Made by a program: the position numbers and the translations under genes. DNA of 64,000 nt from CAYWXV01 sp964462535 (GTDB lineage: Bacteria; Bacteroidota; Ignavibacteria; OLB7). This document shows, one piece after another, positions 51,540 to 61,749 of the stretch. The stretch lies in assembly GCA_964462535.1 (NCBI GenBank), contig CAYWXV010000003.1, positions 74,256 through 138,255 on the forward strand, read 5' to 3'. A model generated the notes under the pieces. It saw only the letters and a program-made list of their open reading frames with translations, was not told the origin of the DNA and searched no databases. The first letter of the stretch is position 1. Every line of letters starts with the position of its first letter.

Positions 51540-53486
51540 ATGTCCTACACGAACGGTTCGGTCCATCATGAGCAGGACGAGATTCGCGACCTGATGCAAC
51601 AATTGATGGAGCTTCGCTCCGAGATGGTTGCCACGACGGCCCCTCATCGGTCACGTCTGTCGCGGATTCACGCCAACTACCGTCATAGCGCCCGCAACCT
51701 CCTCCACTACCTCACGCTCCGTCGACGGGACATGCGGCATCTGCAGCTCCGGCTGGCGGCCCTCGGCCTCTCCTCGTTGGGGCGGGCCGAGTCGCACGTG
51801 CTGGCAACGATCGATTCCGTCCTTCACCTGCTCCATCGTCTTGCGGGTGAGACGTGGGAGGGGGGCGACAATTCTGAACCCGCTATCGATTTCCGTCGTG
51901 GACAACGACTCTTGCAGGAGCACACCGAGCAACTGCTGGGACCCCCGGCACAAGGGAGGACCGTGAGGATCATGGTCACGATGCCGAGCGAGGCAGCGGA
52001 CGACTACACGTTGATCTACAATCTGCTTAAGGGGGGGATGGAGTGCATGCGCATAAACTGTGCGCACGATGACCGGGATAGCTGGATGCGTATGATCGAT
52101 CATCTGCGGCGTGCAGAGCAGGCGCTTGGAAAGAGTTGCATCGTCGTGATGGACCTGGCCGGACCGAAGCTGCGTACCGGGCCACTGCACCCTGGCCCCG
52201 CCGTTGCGCGCGTCCGTCCTCGGCGCGACGCGTACGGTCGTGTTCTAGCGCCCGCGCGTCTCTGGCTTACATCCGACGATGACCCACGCGATCCTCCCTC
52301 TCCCGCGGACGCGATCCTTCCACTGCCCGAGGAGTGGTTGCTCATTCTCGAGCCCGATGAGAAGATTTCGTTTGTCGATGCGAGGGGTTCGAGGAGGACG
52401 ATTACGGTCGTCGATGTCGCCCCCGGTGGTGTGTGGGGAGAACTCGATTCCAAGGCATACATCGTTCCAGGGACGATCCTCCGCGTCGAGGGGGGAGGGC
52501 CGGTGACGAGCGAACGTGTTGCGCCCGTCGGGCCACTTCCACACGATGAAAACTGGATTACGCTGAGAGAGGGTGATCTGCTGACCGTCACACGTGATCA
52601 ACGTCCCGGGCGGGACGCGACGCATGACAGCGCCGGCAATCTGTTGACACCCGCGTCGATCGGCTGCACGTTGCCCGAGGTTTTCGACGACGTTGCGCGT
52701 GGCGAACCAATCTGGTTTGACGACGGACGCATCGGTGGTGTCGTCGAGAGTGTCGATCAACATCACGCGACCGTCCGCATCACCTACGCTGATCCAAACG
52801 GTGCGCGACTCCGAGCCGACAAGGGGATCAACCTCCCGGACAGCAGGTTAAAGCTTGCCGCGCTGACGGATGCAGATATCGACGATCTGGTTTTCGTATC
52901 GGCGCACGCCGACATCGTCGCAATGTCGTTCGCCAACAGCTCACGGGACGTCGAAGCTCTTCAGAATGCTCTGGTGCGACTTGGTGGAAATCATCCGTCG
53001 ATTGTTCTGAAGATTGAGACACGGCGTGGTTTCGAAAACCTCCCGCAAATGCTATTGACTGCAATGCGGGCACGCTGTTGTGGAGTAATGATTGCACGAG
53101 GGGACCTTGCCGTCGAGTGTGGTTTCGAGCGACTTGCCGAGGCGCAGGAAGAAATACTCTGGATTTGCGAGGCAGCCCATGTTCCTGTAATCTGGGCAAC
53201 ACAGGTTCTGGAGACGCTGGCCAAAAAAGGAATGCCTTCACGGGCGGAAATAACAGATGCGGCGATGGGGCATCGGGCAGAGTGTGTCATGCTCAACAAG
53301 GGGCCACACGTTGTCAAGGCTGTGTCAGTGCTCGACGACATCCTCCGACGAATGCAGGCGCATCAGGCTAAGAAGAGGGCGATGCTCCGCGAACTCCACC
53401 TTGCACACGTCCTCCCGTACGACCCGCCAACAATTACTGCAGACGAACAGGTCAATGCAGGGGAAGCGTTTGACGTTGAGCCCTAG
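51540..53486 (+). CDS. Pyruvate-kinase-like protein with N-terminal extension
   Basis: 648 residues from the ATG at 51540. Residues 1-135 are a helical extension rich in basic residues (NLLHYLTLRRRDMRHLQLRL, GLSSLGRAESHVL), typical of atypical pyruvate-kinase-like proteins. The barrel then shows the pyruvate kinase fold: MRINCAHD (usual RLNFSH), MDLAGPKLRTG (usual LDTKGPEIRTG), KIETRRG, MIARGDLAVE and VIWATQVLETLAKKGMPSRAEITDAA. The regulatory C-terminal domain is missing, and the GETA region reads MLNKGP. It keeps the metal-binding Glu and Asp and may be active, but phosphoenolpyruvate specificity is unproven. Confidence 0.8.
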   Translation: MSYTNGSVHHEQDEIRDLMQQLMELRSEMVATTAPHRSRLSRIHANYRHSARNLLHYLTLRRRDMRHLQLRLAALGLSSLGRAESHVLATIDSVLHLLHRLAGETWEGGDNSEPAIDFRRGQRLLQEHTEQLLGPPAQGRTVRIMVTMPSEAADDYTLIYNLLKGGMECMRINCAHDDRDSWMRMIDHLRRAEQALGKSCIVVMDLAGPKLRTGPLHPGPAVARVRPRRDAYGRVLAPARLWLTSDDDPRDPPSPADAILPLPEEWLLILEPDEKISFVDARGSRRTITVVDVAPGGVWGELDSKAYIVPGTILRVEGGGPVTSERVAPVGPLPHDENWITLREGDLLTVTRDQRPGRDATHDSAGNLLTPASIGCTLPEVFDDVARGEPIWFDDGRIGGVVESVDQHHATVRITYADPNGARLRADKGINLPDSRLKLAALTDADIDDLVFVSAHADIVAMSFANSSRDVEALQNALVRLGGNHPSIVLKIETRRGFENLPQMLLTAMRARCCGVMIARGDLAVECGFERLAEAQEEILWICEAAHVPVIWATQVLETLAKKGMPSRAEITDAAMGHRAECVMLNKGPHVVKAVSVLDDILRRMQAHQAKKRAMLRELHLAHVLPYDPPTITADEQVNAGEAFDVEP

Positions 53487-53594
53487 TGCAGCACATCGTC
53501 GCGACGATCTGCTCCGTCGTCTTTCCCGATCAAGCGATTTCAATGTGCGGCTCAAATAGTAGTTTGAGGCCCACTCTCACCTAATCCGAGACCG

Positions 53595-53987
53595 ATGAAT
53601 TGGAAACTCGTTCTGCAGCTCTCCATGTTTGGCCTCTTTATGGCCATTGGAACCGTCTGGTTTATTCCGTGGGGAGTTGAACCCTTCTGCTGGTTGGCGA
53701 TTTTTATTATCTGCGCAATCATTCTGGCGCGCAAACTGGAGAACAGGCACTTCGTCCACGCATTGATGGTCGGCGTATTCAACTCGGTCTGGATGACGTC
53801 GTTCCACATCATCTTCTTCGACACCTACATCGCCGCCCATCCCGACGAGGCCGTGCAAATGCAGTCCATGCCGTTTGGTGGGACAACGCTAACAATGCTC
53901 CTGTTTGGACCAGTTATCGGTGTCGTGAGTGGCGCCGTGCTGGGACTGTTCACATTGGTAGCCAGGCGGCTGACGAAGCGAGCGTGA
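53595..53987 (+). CDS. Small integral membrane protein
   Basis: 130 residues with four hydrophobic segments: at the N-terminus (LVLQLSMFGLFMAIGTVWFI), a second at about 30-44, a third near 60-75 and a last at about 100-120 (LFGPVIGVVSGAVLGLFTLV). The family is not one I can name. No signal peptide cleavage is visible. The gene has its own spacing of 108 bp from the pyruvate-kinase-like gene. Confidence 0.7.
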   Translation: MNWKLVLQLSMFGLFMAIGTVWFIPWGVEPFCWLAIFIICAIILARKLENRHFVHALMVGVFNSVWMTSFHIIFFDTYIAAHPDEAVQMQSMPFGGTTLTMLLFGPVIGVVSGAVLGLFTLVARRLTKRA

Positions 53988-54343
53988 CGGGTTGGGATAG
54001 TAGAGTGCGGCCGTTGCACTGCAGCTCTCACAAGACAGCCACTCTCTCATGTCCCACAACCGTCGCCGGTGCACGCCCGCATACAACCGAACGCGGAGCG
54101 AGATCAACGAATGACTACCCCGTCAACGCCTTCATTGCCTTTCATCGCGGTTGGAATGGCGCCTGGCCAGTGCGGCATTCGCACGAGATAGTAACGACAA
54201 CGTAGCAGCGCGGCCTTTGCACGCCCCGGATCTCGGCCGCCGGTCGCCTCTCTGAAGCGAGTCGCCGCATTCATCACAACAGCGTGAGCAAGCACGACGC
54301 TGCACCGCCGTGATCCGTATGCGACGGTGTGCGCGTCGCTCAA

Positions 54344-54364
54344 CACTTTCCACTTTCCACTTTC
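54344..54364 (+). repeat. Three tandem copies of the heptamer CACTTTC
   Basis: CACTTTC is repeated exactly three times (54344-54350, 54351-54357, 54358-54364). The array lies 12 bases before the TACCTTTG box, so it covers the -33 position of a possible promoter. Copy-number change would alter promoter spacing. Confidence 0.6.
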
Positions 54365-54384
54365 GATCGAGTCTTCTACCTTTG
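54354..54384 (+). promoter_or_regulatory. Possible promoter upstream of the nuclease/helicase gene
   Basis: TACCTTTG (54377-54384) fits TAnnTTTG; 20 bases upstream is TTT in place of TTG, within the heptamer repeat. If used, the leader to the ATG at 54672 would be about 280 nt. Confidence 0.35.
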
Positions 54385-54671
54385 CCCCGCGACACCTTCT
54401 AATCCACGGGCCGGCCCCAAACCCCTCCACATCTCATGGAGCCGCCCGAACCCTCCTGTCGCACCATCCGCAACCCTGCGCGGAACTACAACACAACTCA
54501 GTTCAACTGGCACGCACACGGCCACTTCGGCTCCTGCAACGATCTCAGGACCAACCGGACGGCACGATGGGCGAATTGCTGCCGCATGGGTGGAGTGTAG
54601 GCTCAACACGCTCCACACCCAGCAGCATGTTCGCGCGCATTCGTACTTGACGCGTTACATCCGTTCTGAAA

Positions 54672-57600
54672 ATGAGGAAGTCGACCGGCGGCACGCTGAC
54701 ATACTCCCCAAGCGACCTGATTCGCTACCTCGCCTCGCCCTTCGCGTCGTGGATGGATCGCTATTACCTGGAGTTTCCGGGTGAGCTGACGCCCGATGCA
54801 GAGACGGAGGAGCAGCAGCTGATCGCCAATACCGGTCGCGCGCACGAACAGTTGGTCCTGGAACAGCTCGTGGCGGATGGGGGCTACTCCATCGAGCGGG
54901 TCGCGTCACCCGAGGCCACCCTGGCTGCCATTGAGGCGAGTGTCCCCCTGATCTACCAGGCCCCACTTGCAGCGGAGAACTTCGCCGGATTCGCTGACTT
55001 CGTTATTCGCAGCACCGAAGGGGAGTACGAGGTCTGGGATGCGAAGCTGGCCGTCCAGACGAAACCCTATTACCTGATCGAACTCTGCTGCTATGTGGAG
55101 ATGCTCGCCCGAATGACAGGACGACCCGTTTCCGAGTTCTGTGGTGTGATGCTTGGTGGCGAAAGGAAGAGCGATGAGAAAGCGACTGAGGCCGCCGTGG
55201 CGACCAACGTGCTCGAGCGAATAGGTACGCGGTTCAGAGTTGCCGACTACTTCTATTACTACCGCCAATTGAAGCGGAGTTTCCTCGAATTGCAGGAGGG
55301 GTTCTCAGGAGATGTGAACCGACGGCCGGAGCCGGCTCCACGAGGGGATCATGGCCGCTGGACGTCACACGCGGAACAGTACTTCGTCGACACCGATCAT
55401 CTTGTGCGCGTCGCCGGAATCTCCACAGGGCAGATCGTCAAACTGAAGCGGGCAGGTATATCAACGCTCACGGCCCTCGCCGAGTCACCCGATGCCGTCG
55501 TCCCAAAGCTGTCGCGCGAGTCGTTCGAGAAACTCTCGGCACAGGCCAGGCTGCAGAAGGAAACCCTGGCCAGCCGGACCACCGATCCTGATGCCCTCCC
55601 GTCCTACGAATTGCTCCCCGCGGTTGGAGCCAATGGTGAAGCCGTAGGCCTCGCCGCCCTTCCACCACCGGATCGTGCCGATATCTTCTTCGATATGGAG
55701 GGATATCCGCTCGTCCCCGGGGGATTGGAATACCTCTTCGGTGTCTCCTATCGCACCGGCCATTCAACGGCGCTCGAATTCATCGACTGGTGGGCACACG
55801 ATCGGGCCGAGGAGAAGCTGGCGTTCGAGGGATTTGTCGACTGGGTGTACAACCGTTGGTGCAGCAATCCCGGAATGCACGTCTACCACTACGCCCCCTA
55901 TGAAGTGAGCGCGGTCAGGCGATTGAGCACACGTCATGACACACGGCAGGATGAAGTCGATGACATGCTCCGGCAGGGCCTCTTCGTTGATCTCTATCAC
56001 ACCGTTCGAAATGGGATTCGACTTGGCGAGGACAGCTACTCCATCAAACGTGTCGAGCATCTCTATCGCGAGCGGCGATCGACGGACGTCGCAACGGCGA
56101 CCGACTCGATTGTCCAGTACGCCAACTGGCTGGCAAGCGGCCAGGGGCGCACATGGGAGGAGAGTCCGATCCTGAAGGGGATCCGCGACTACAACCGCGA
56201 CGATTGCGACTCCACCGCCGGTCTCCTCCAATGGCTTGCAGATGTTGCGGCCGCGAACAACATCACCCGCCCGGCCCCCATCGAGATCGACGACGAAGAG
56301 CCCGAGCGTGAACTGCCCGAGCATATCGTCGAGCGTTCGCGCATCGCCGAAGCGCTCCGTGCCACGGACGACCCGGTTTCGAAAACCCTGGCTGACCTGA
56401 TTGGATTTCACCGACGCGAGGAGAAGCCGATCTGGTGGAGAATGTTCGATCGAGCCGCCGCTGACGATGCAGCACTACGTGACGATCCCGGATGTATTCA
56501 GGGTGTGACCGCGGTGGGCGAACCCGAGAAAGTGAAGCTGTCGCTCGCACAGAGCTACGAATTCGATCAGACCCAGGAGTGCAAGCTGGCTGCCGGTGAT
56601 CGCAACGGCGTGATGTTCACCCACAACCTGGAGACAAAGCTCGCGCTCCACACGCTGGACACCGTGAACGGCCAGCTCCAGCTCAAGCTGAGCGCAAAGA
56701 AGATCAACGAGAAATTCGACGGCCGCTTCCCACAACATGGATCGCTTATTCCTGATGAGTTCGTTTCGTCGAAGGCGATACAGAGCGCCCTGACCGACGT
56801 CATCCGCACCCGCCTTAACGGTGCGCTTCCCCCATCCGTACTCGCCCTTCTGGAGCGGACACCACCTGCCAATCCCATTCGGCATGAGGACGAGTTGCCT
56901 GTGGATGCTGCCATTCGCGTAGCCTCTGCGATGAACGGAGGATGCCTGGTCATACAGGGTCCGCCGGGGACGGGGAAGACCTACACGGCCTCGCGTGTCA
57001 TCACTGAGCTTCTGGCAGCGGGGAAGACGGTCGGCATTGCCTCGAACAGTCACAAGGCAGTGATCAACCTCCTTGCCGCCTGCGGTGATGCGGCTCGACA
57101 GAATGGACGTGATCTCGTGGGGATCAAGGTTGGTGGTGAAGAAAAGGACCCGATCTACACCGACAATCCTCGGCTCCGATTCATTGACACAAGCGGCGCC
57201 GCGCGTGGCCTGTTCAGCGAGGGTGTTGTCGGTGGAACCGCATGGCTCTTCGCGCGACCGGAATGGGAGAACGCACTCGACTACCTCTTCATCGATGAAG
57301 CGGGACAGGTGTCGCTCGCGAACACGGTTGCGATCGCTCGATGCGCAACCAACCTGATACTCCTTGGCGATCAGATGCAGCTCGAGCAGCCGGTGCAAGG
57401 CTCGCATCCCGGTCTCGCCGGCCTCTCCGGTCTGCAGTACGCCCTCCTCGACACCACACTGAGCGAAGACGACGCCCCCGTCTTCCACGCCGTCGTTCCC
57501 AACGACAAAGGACTCTTCCTCGGCGAATCGCGACGCATGCATCCCGACGTCTGCCGGTTCATCTCCGAGAGCATGTACGAAGGGCGTCTCACCTCCCACC

Positions 57601-58270
57601 CCGACTGCGCGCGCCAGGATATCGAACTCCCCGCGAACGGCACACGACACGTAACGCAGGGAACAGGTATCGCATTCAGCGGCGTCGAACATGAAGGAAA
57701 TGTGCAGCAGAGCGACGAAGAGGTCGAGCGGGTAGTCGAGATCTACAACGAACTCCTCGGCCGCACCTACACGGGGAAGGATGGAAGCACCCGCCCGCTC
57801 GGCACCGCCGACTTCCTCTTCATCGCCCCTTACAACGCACAGGTGCGCGCACTGAAGGACGCCCTCCCCGACGGCGCCCGCGTAGGGAGCGTCGACAAGT
57901 TCCAGGGACAGGAAGCGCCGGTATGCATCCTCTCCCTCTGCTCCAGCGCCGGCGAATACGGCTCCCGCGGCCTCGGCTNNNNNNNNNNNNNNNNNNNNNN
58001 NNNNNNNNNNNNNNNNNNNNNNNNNNNNNNNNNNNNNNNNNNNNNNNNNNNNNNNNNNNNNNNNNNNNNNNNNNNNNNCTCTGCTCCAGCGCCGGCGAAT
58101 ACGGCTCCCGCGGCCTCGGCTTCATCCTCGACCGCAACCGCATCAACGTCGCCCTCTCCCGCGCCCAATGCCTCGCCATCGTCGTCGCCGATCCGCGCAT
58201 CGCACGAACACAGGTGAACTCGGTGGAGGAGATGGGGTTGGTGAATGTGTTTTGCGGGGTGGTGGGGTGA
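54672..58270 (+). CDS. TM0106-type RecB nuclease / DEDD exonuclease-like / SF1 helicase fusion (interrupted by false gap)
   Basis: Once the 100-N gap and the 43-bp flanking duplication are removed, one frame of 1151 residues runs from 54672 to the TGA at 58270. Residues 1-150 form a RecB-type nuclease (H59, D109, D123-A-K125, then the Y-rich helix). A DEDD-like exonuclease domain follows with FFDMEG and YNRDDCDS. The C-terminal half is a Dna2/UPF1-like SF1 helicase: Walker A GPPGTGKT, FIDEAGQ, LLGDQMQLEQP, DKFQGQE and NRINVALSRA. It probably processes DNA ends in repair, or in defence. The apparent break is an assembly artefact: reading codons through 57978 and resuming at 58122 restores the frame (GLG-F-ILDRNR). 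Confidence 0.9.
57936..57978 (+). repeat. Left copy of the 43-bp assembly duplication
   Basis: Identical over all 43 bases to 58079-58121. It ends exactly at the first N, as expected when two overlapping contig ends are joined by a gap instead of being merged. Confidence 0.95.
57979..58078. other. Run of exactly 100 N, false scaffold gap
   Basis: Exactly 100 N, the conventional placeholder for a gap of unknown length. Both flanks share 43 identical bases, so the true gap length is probably minus 43. Confidence 0.95.
58079..58121 (+). repeat. Right copy of the 43-bp assembly duplication
   Basis: Same 43 bases as 57936-57978; the coding frame continues at 58122. Confidence 0.95.
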
Positions 58271-58433
58271 AGGGGGGGGCTACCGCCATCGAACCGCGAT
58301 CACCGGCGATAGCGCCTACACTCACCGGGTGTGGCCAACGATGCGCGTACCGCGGGCAGGCGGCCATGCCCGGCGCCGCCTGAACGTCCGTCTTGAAATG
58401 TTGTTCTCAACACTTGTTTAATCTAGAGGTAGC

Positions 58434-58889
58434 ATGATGAGAGTGCTTGGACGCGGAATAGTAGTACTAGTGATGCTGTCGGCGTGCGGGGAATCCGAAG
58501 CTGATAGGGCAAAACGGTTATCGGACTCGATTCGCGTGGACTCCACAAGACGGGCCGACAGCGTTGCTGCCCTCCTCAAACCGCGACAAGAGGTCTATGA
58601 CGCGGCTGTGTCGCTTGTGAAGGAAAGGCTGAAGGCGCCGAGTACGGCCCGTTTCGCCGCTGTCGATGTGTCGGATGACACTGTCAAGATCGAGTTAATA
58701 GCCAAAGACACGGCGTTTGTCTACGGCGAATACGATTCTCAGAATTCATTCGGCACGTATCTGCATGGCAAGTACAAGGTTCGGCTCAGAAGGGACAGCA
58801 CGGGGCATTGGGTTGGCCGATATGGATCCGAAGTGCTGGATGTGGACATGGACTACAATGAACTCTTCGATATCGACAAGAAGCGTTAG
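58434..58889 (+). CDS. Small lipoprotein
   Basis: 151 residues. Lipobox LSAC (C18) after MMRVLGRGIVVLVM. The next segment is charged and helical (ADRAKRLSDSIRVDSTRRADS), then an alpha/beta part with KERLKAPSTARFAAVD and YKVRLRRDSTGHWVGRYG, a pattern common in small secreted proteins of unknown function. No partner can be inferred beyond the following envelope genes. Confidence 0.7.
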   Translation: MMRVLGRGIVVLVMLSACGESEADRAKRLSDSIRVDSTRRADSVAALLKPRQEVYDAAVSLVKERLKAPSTARFAAVDVSDDTVKIELIAKDTAFVYGEYDSQNSFGTYLHGKYKVRLRRDSTGHWVGRYGSEVLDVDMDYNELFDIDKKR

Positions 58890-59177
58890 CGCCGCGGAAT
58901 GACGAGCGTACAAACGTTGCCACCAACGTGCCGCTCGTACAAAAGAGCGATGCGCATCATCCGGTTGAGGTTAGACGTCTCAACCCGGGCATCGAATGCG
59001 ATCGAGCAGCGCTCGGGGACGGCACTGCGAACCGGCTCGGCCCGGATGCGAGGTGGGGGTGGATTGTTCCCAAAGGGCTTGTCAAAAACTGCAAGAACGC
59101 TCAACTGATTCGCTATTCACGAAACGTCTCGAGTGCGCGGTCCTGTGCAGGCCCGTGCGATTCAATCTCAATTCATC
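58890..59177. other. Intergenic region with a long hairpin
   Basis: 288 bases. A compound hairpin occupies 58902-58938: ACGAGCG/CGCTCGT outside, ACGTTG/CAACGT inside, loop CCAC, with no T tract. Overlapping frames in this region have no signal or family match. Confidence 0.45.
58902..58938 (+). terminator. Hairpin after the small lipoprotein gene
   Basis: Two helices, 7 bp and 6 bp, separated by small internal loops, 13 bp after the stop of the lipoprotein gene. The absence of a T tract leaves function open. Confidence 0.4.
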
Positions 59178-61736
59178 ATGTCTATTGGGCCCAAACTGCA
59201 TCAGGTTGCGGTCGCATTCCTGTGCACGCTGACTTTGTCATGTACGACAACGTCGAGTCGATACGGACGCTATACGCCGGCCGACTCGAATGGGCTTGTG
59301 GTGTATACAAACGCACGGCTCGAACCGCGGCTCAGTTGGGTAGGCGTGCTCGCCGTGGGAGTCAGTACGATAGGTGCCGCTTACGCAGCGGGCTCATCGA
59401 ACGCCGAGATCCGATGGGACGGATGGGATCGGCCCGGGAGCGTCCGACCGATTGGGAATGCTGTCGTTGGCGGTGTGCTTGGATTTTCGGTTAGTACGAT
59501 TCTGACACTCATTTCGACGTCAGCGGGTCGGCCAGTTGATAGTGCCAGTGTCAATACCTGGGTGGAGGGACTCAACAGCGAGCGCGTCGCTTTTGCGGTA
59601 GCCGCTGGACCCCCGTCCCGGCAAACCGAGGTCAGAACTCTGCCGGCGACCATCAGTCCAACGTTTGTGGTTCGTACCATCGCGGATGCGCGTATGCTTC
59701 GCGATGTATATGGGTCGGTGCCAGATGTTGTTGACATCGTTCGCCGGGCGTCCGCTCGATTGCCGCGCCGCGATCTACCCGAGCTGGTCGAGCTGTTTCC
59801 CGATGTGCCAACGGCTACGGATGCTATTGTCCGGTTCATTGAGGAATCCCAATCGCTGGATAGCGCAATAGCTGCTGGCGATCGATTCCCAGATCACCGC
59901 GCCGAAGCTGCGCGGAGATCAGCAGCACTCGTATCCGACCTGGCGGATTTGGAGCGATATGCCGCTCAGTTTCCTGGTAGTGTTTTCCTAGATAGTGCCG
60001 CAGCCCGCATCGCTCCGGCCATAACGCGAAGAGATATCCCTAGGTTCCTCGAACAATTCGGGAATGCGGAATATCGAGCCACCATGGAACTGAAATACGT
60101 TGACTCTAGTGGCTCCACTGGCGATGCCGTGGAGGCCGCTGAGCGATTTCCAAATCACCGGGATCGTGCTCAACGCCGTGCGGCGAAGCTGGCTGGAGGT
60201 GTCGCTGACTTTAGAGCCTATCTCGCGGCGTGGCCAGCAGGCGAGCATTCCGAAGAAATGGTTGCTCGCCTCAATAGGGCGCTGAATACAATGGAGGCGC
60301 TGAGTTCCAGCATAAACTCCAGCTACAGCGAGATCCTGCCGATCATCTCTCCCGATGGCAGAACGTTATTCTTCGACCGCAAGTATCATCCGGATAACAG
60401 TGGAGGTAGACTTGACCCTGACGAAATCTGGTACTCAACTCTGTCATCCAGTGGTGAGTGGTCAATGGCCAGGCGAATCGGAAGTCCGCTGAACGACGAC
60501 GACCCAGACCATGTGGGGACAGTGACGCCAGATGGGAATACGCTGTTGTTGGGACGTACCTACGACGGTTCAACGGACGGCTTCTCAGTGAGCCATCGCA
60601 CAATCGACGGTTGGAGTTATCCAACAACGCAGCGAATCAGGAATTATTACAATTCAAACCGGTATCTCGGCGGCTACTCTATGACAGTCGACGGCAAGGC
60701 GCTCCTGCTTTCGGTTCAACGTAGAGATTCGCGCGGAGAACGCGACATCTACGTGGCGTTCAGAGTTGGACCAGATGATTGGGGAGAACCTGTGAATCTC
60801 GGACCAACCATAAACACGAGGGGCGACGACGACTCACCGACGATGGCCGCAGACGGTACGACTCTCTATTTCGCGAGCGACGGACGCAGGGGGTTCGGGG
60901 GACACGACATTTGGATGTCTCGGCGACTGGATGACAGCTGGCGAAAATGGTCGAAGCCGGTCAATCTCGGCCGCACGGTCAACTCTTCCGAAGATGAGAG
61001 CTTCTTCATCATTCCGGCCTCAGGAGACTATGCGTACCTATCGTCCGACAGGCTATCCCCCGGAGATATGGATATAGTCCGAATCGGTGTGCCCGAAGTG
61101 GCGCGACCACGCGCGGTTGTACTCGTCTCTGGGCGCGTGCTGGAGCAGGGAACGGACAGACCGCTCGAGGCTCGTGTGATATATGAGACCTTGAATGACG
61201 GTAAAGAGGTCGGAATTGCGCGGTCAGATCCTTCGTCCGGCACGTTTAAGATCGCGCTCCCCTCCGGGGCCGTCTATGGCTTCCGGGCCGAGGCTCCCGA
61301 TTACATCGCTGTCTCTGATAATCTGGATCTCACTGGACTCTCGTCATATCAGGAAACAAGTCGCAACCTCTATCTCGTGAAGATCGAGGCTGGGAGCACT
61401 ATTCGTATGAATAACCTCTTCTTCGACTTTGGAAGGGCGACTCTCCGAAGAGAATCGTTCCCGGAGCTGGATCGCATCGCTCGGCTGCTCACTACAAACG
61501 GCAGCATGCGCATTCAGATCGTAGGCCACACGGACGACGTCGGTACGGACGCGGACAATCAACACCTGTCAGAAGACAGAGCACGTGCAGTTGAACATTA
61601 CCTATTGAACTCTGGGGTCACGCGTGACCGCATTGAAGCGGTAGGGCGGGGGGAATCGGAGCCGCTTACTGAAAACAGCACAGACGCTGGCAGGCAGAGA
61701 AACCGCCGCGTGGAGTTTACGATCCTCAATCGCTAG
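59178..61736 (+). CDS. OmpA-family lipoprotein with PD40-like propeller
   Basis: 852 residues. The start is a lipoprotein-like signal with Cys near residue 22 (TLTLSC). The N-terminal 370 residues contain several helical repeats in which RFPxHRxxAxRR recurs (DRFPDHRAEAARRSA; ERFPNHRDRAQRRAA). A WD40/PD40-like propeller follows (SPDGRTLFF, TPDGNTLLLGRTYDG, TVDGKALLLSVQ, AADGTTLYFASDG). Then a carboxypeptidase-regulatory-like domain and a C-terminal OmpA domain with NLFFDFGRATL, GHTDDVGTDADN and the closing NRRVEFTIL. This architecture is found in the PorE-type T9SS/peptidoglycan-anchoring proteins of Bacteroidetes. Confidence 0.88.
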   Translation: MSIGPKLHQVAVAFLCTLTLSCTTTSSRYGRYTPADSNGLVVYTNARLEPRLSWVGVLAVGVSTIGAAYAAGSSNAEIRWDGWDRPGSVRPIGNAVVGGVLGFSVSTILTLISTSAGRPVDSASVNTWVEGLNSERVAFAVAAGPPSRQTEVRTLPATISPTFVVRTIADARMLRDVYGSVPDVVDIVRRASARLPRRDLPELVELFPDVPTATDAIVRFIEESQSLDSAIAAGDRFPDHRAEAARRSAALVSDLADLERYAAQFPGSVFLDSAAARIAPAITRRDIPRFLEQFGNAEYRATMELKYVDSSGSTGDAVEAAERFPNHRDRAQRRAAKLAGGVADFRAYLAAWPAGEHSEEMVARLNRALNTMEALSSSINSSYSEILPIISPDGRTLFFDRKYHPDNSGGRLDPDEIWYSTLSSSGEWSMARRIGSPLNDDDPDHVGTVTPDGNTLLLGRTYDGSTDGFSVSHRTIDGWSYPTTQRIRNYYNSNRYLGGYSMTVDGKALLLSVQRRDSRGERDIYVAFRVGPDDWGEPVNLGPTINTRGDDDSPTMAADGTTLYFASDGRRGFGGHDIWMSRRLDDSWRKWSKPVNLGRTVNSSEDESFFIIPASGDYAYLSSDRLSPGDMDIVRIGVPEVARPRAVVLVSGRVLEQGTDRPLEARVIYETLNDGKEVGIARSDPSSGTFKIALPSGAVYGFRAEAPDYIAVSDNLDLTGLSSYQETSRNLYLVKIEAGSTIRMNNLFFDFGRATLRRESFPELDRIARLLTTNGSMRIQIVGHTDDVGTDADNQHLSEDRARAVEHYLLNSGVTRDRIEAVGRGESEPLTENSTDAGRQRNRRVEFTILNR

Positions 61737-61749
61737 GTGAGGTGCAATA

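Larger units (their letters stand above)
53988..54671. other. Long intergenic region before the nuclease/helicase gene
   Basis: About 680 bases without a convincing gene. It holds a CACTTTC heptamer tandem (54344-54364), an adjacent TACCTTTG box, and unassigned short frames. A 151-codon frame (54329-54784) crosses the next gene's start in another frame and shows no family resemblance. Confidence 0.4.

Noticed and set aside
54329..54784. A 151-codon plus-strand frame
   Set aside because: Pro/Thr/Ser-rich, overlaps the nuclease gene start in another frame, no signal or family resemblance.
57979..58078. A real frameshift or large insertion in the helicase
   Set aside because: The flanking 43-bp identity and exact 100 N explain the break; merging restores the frame.
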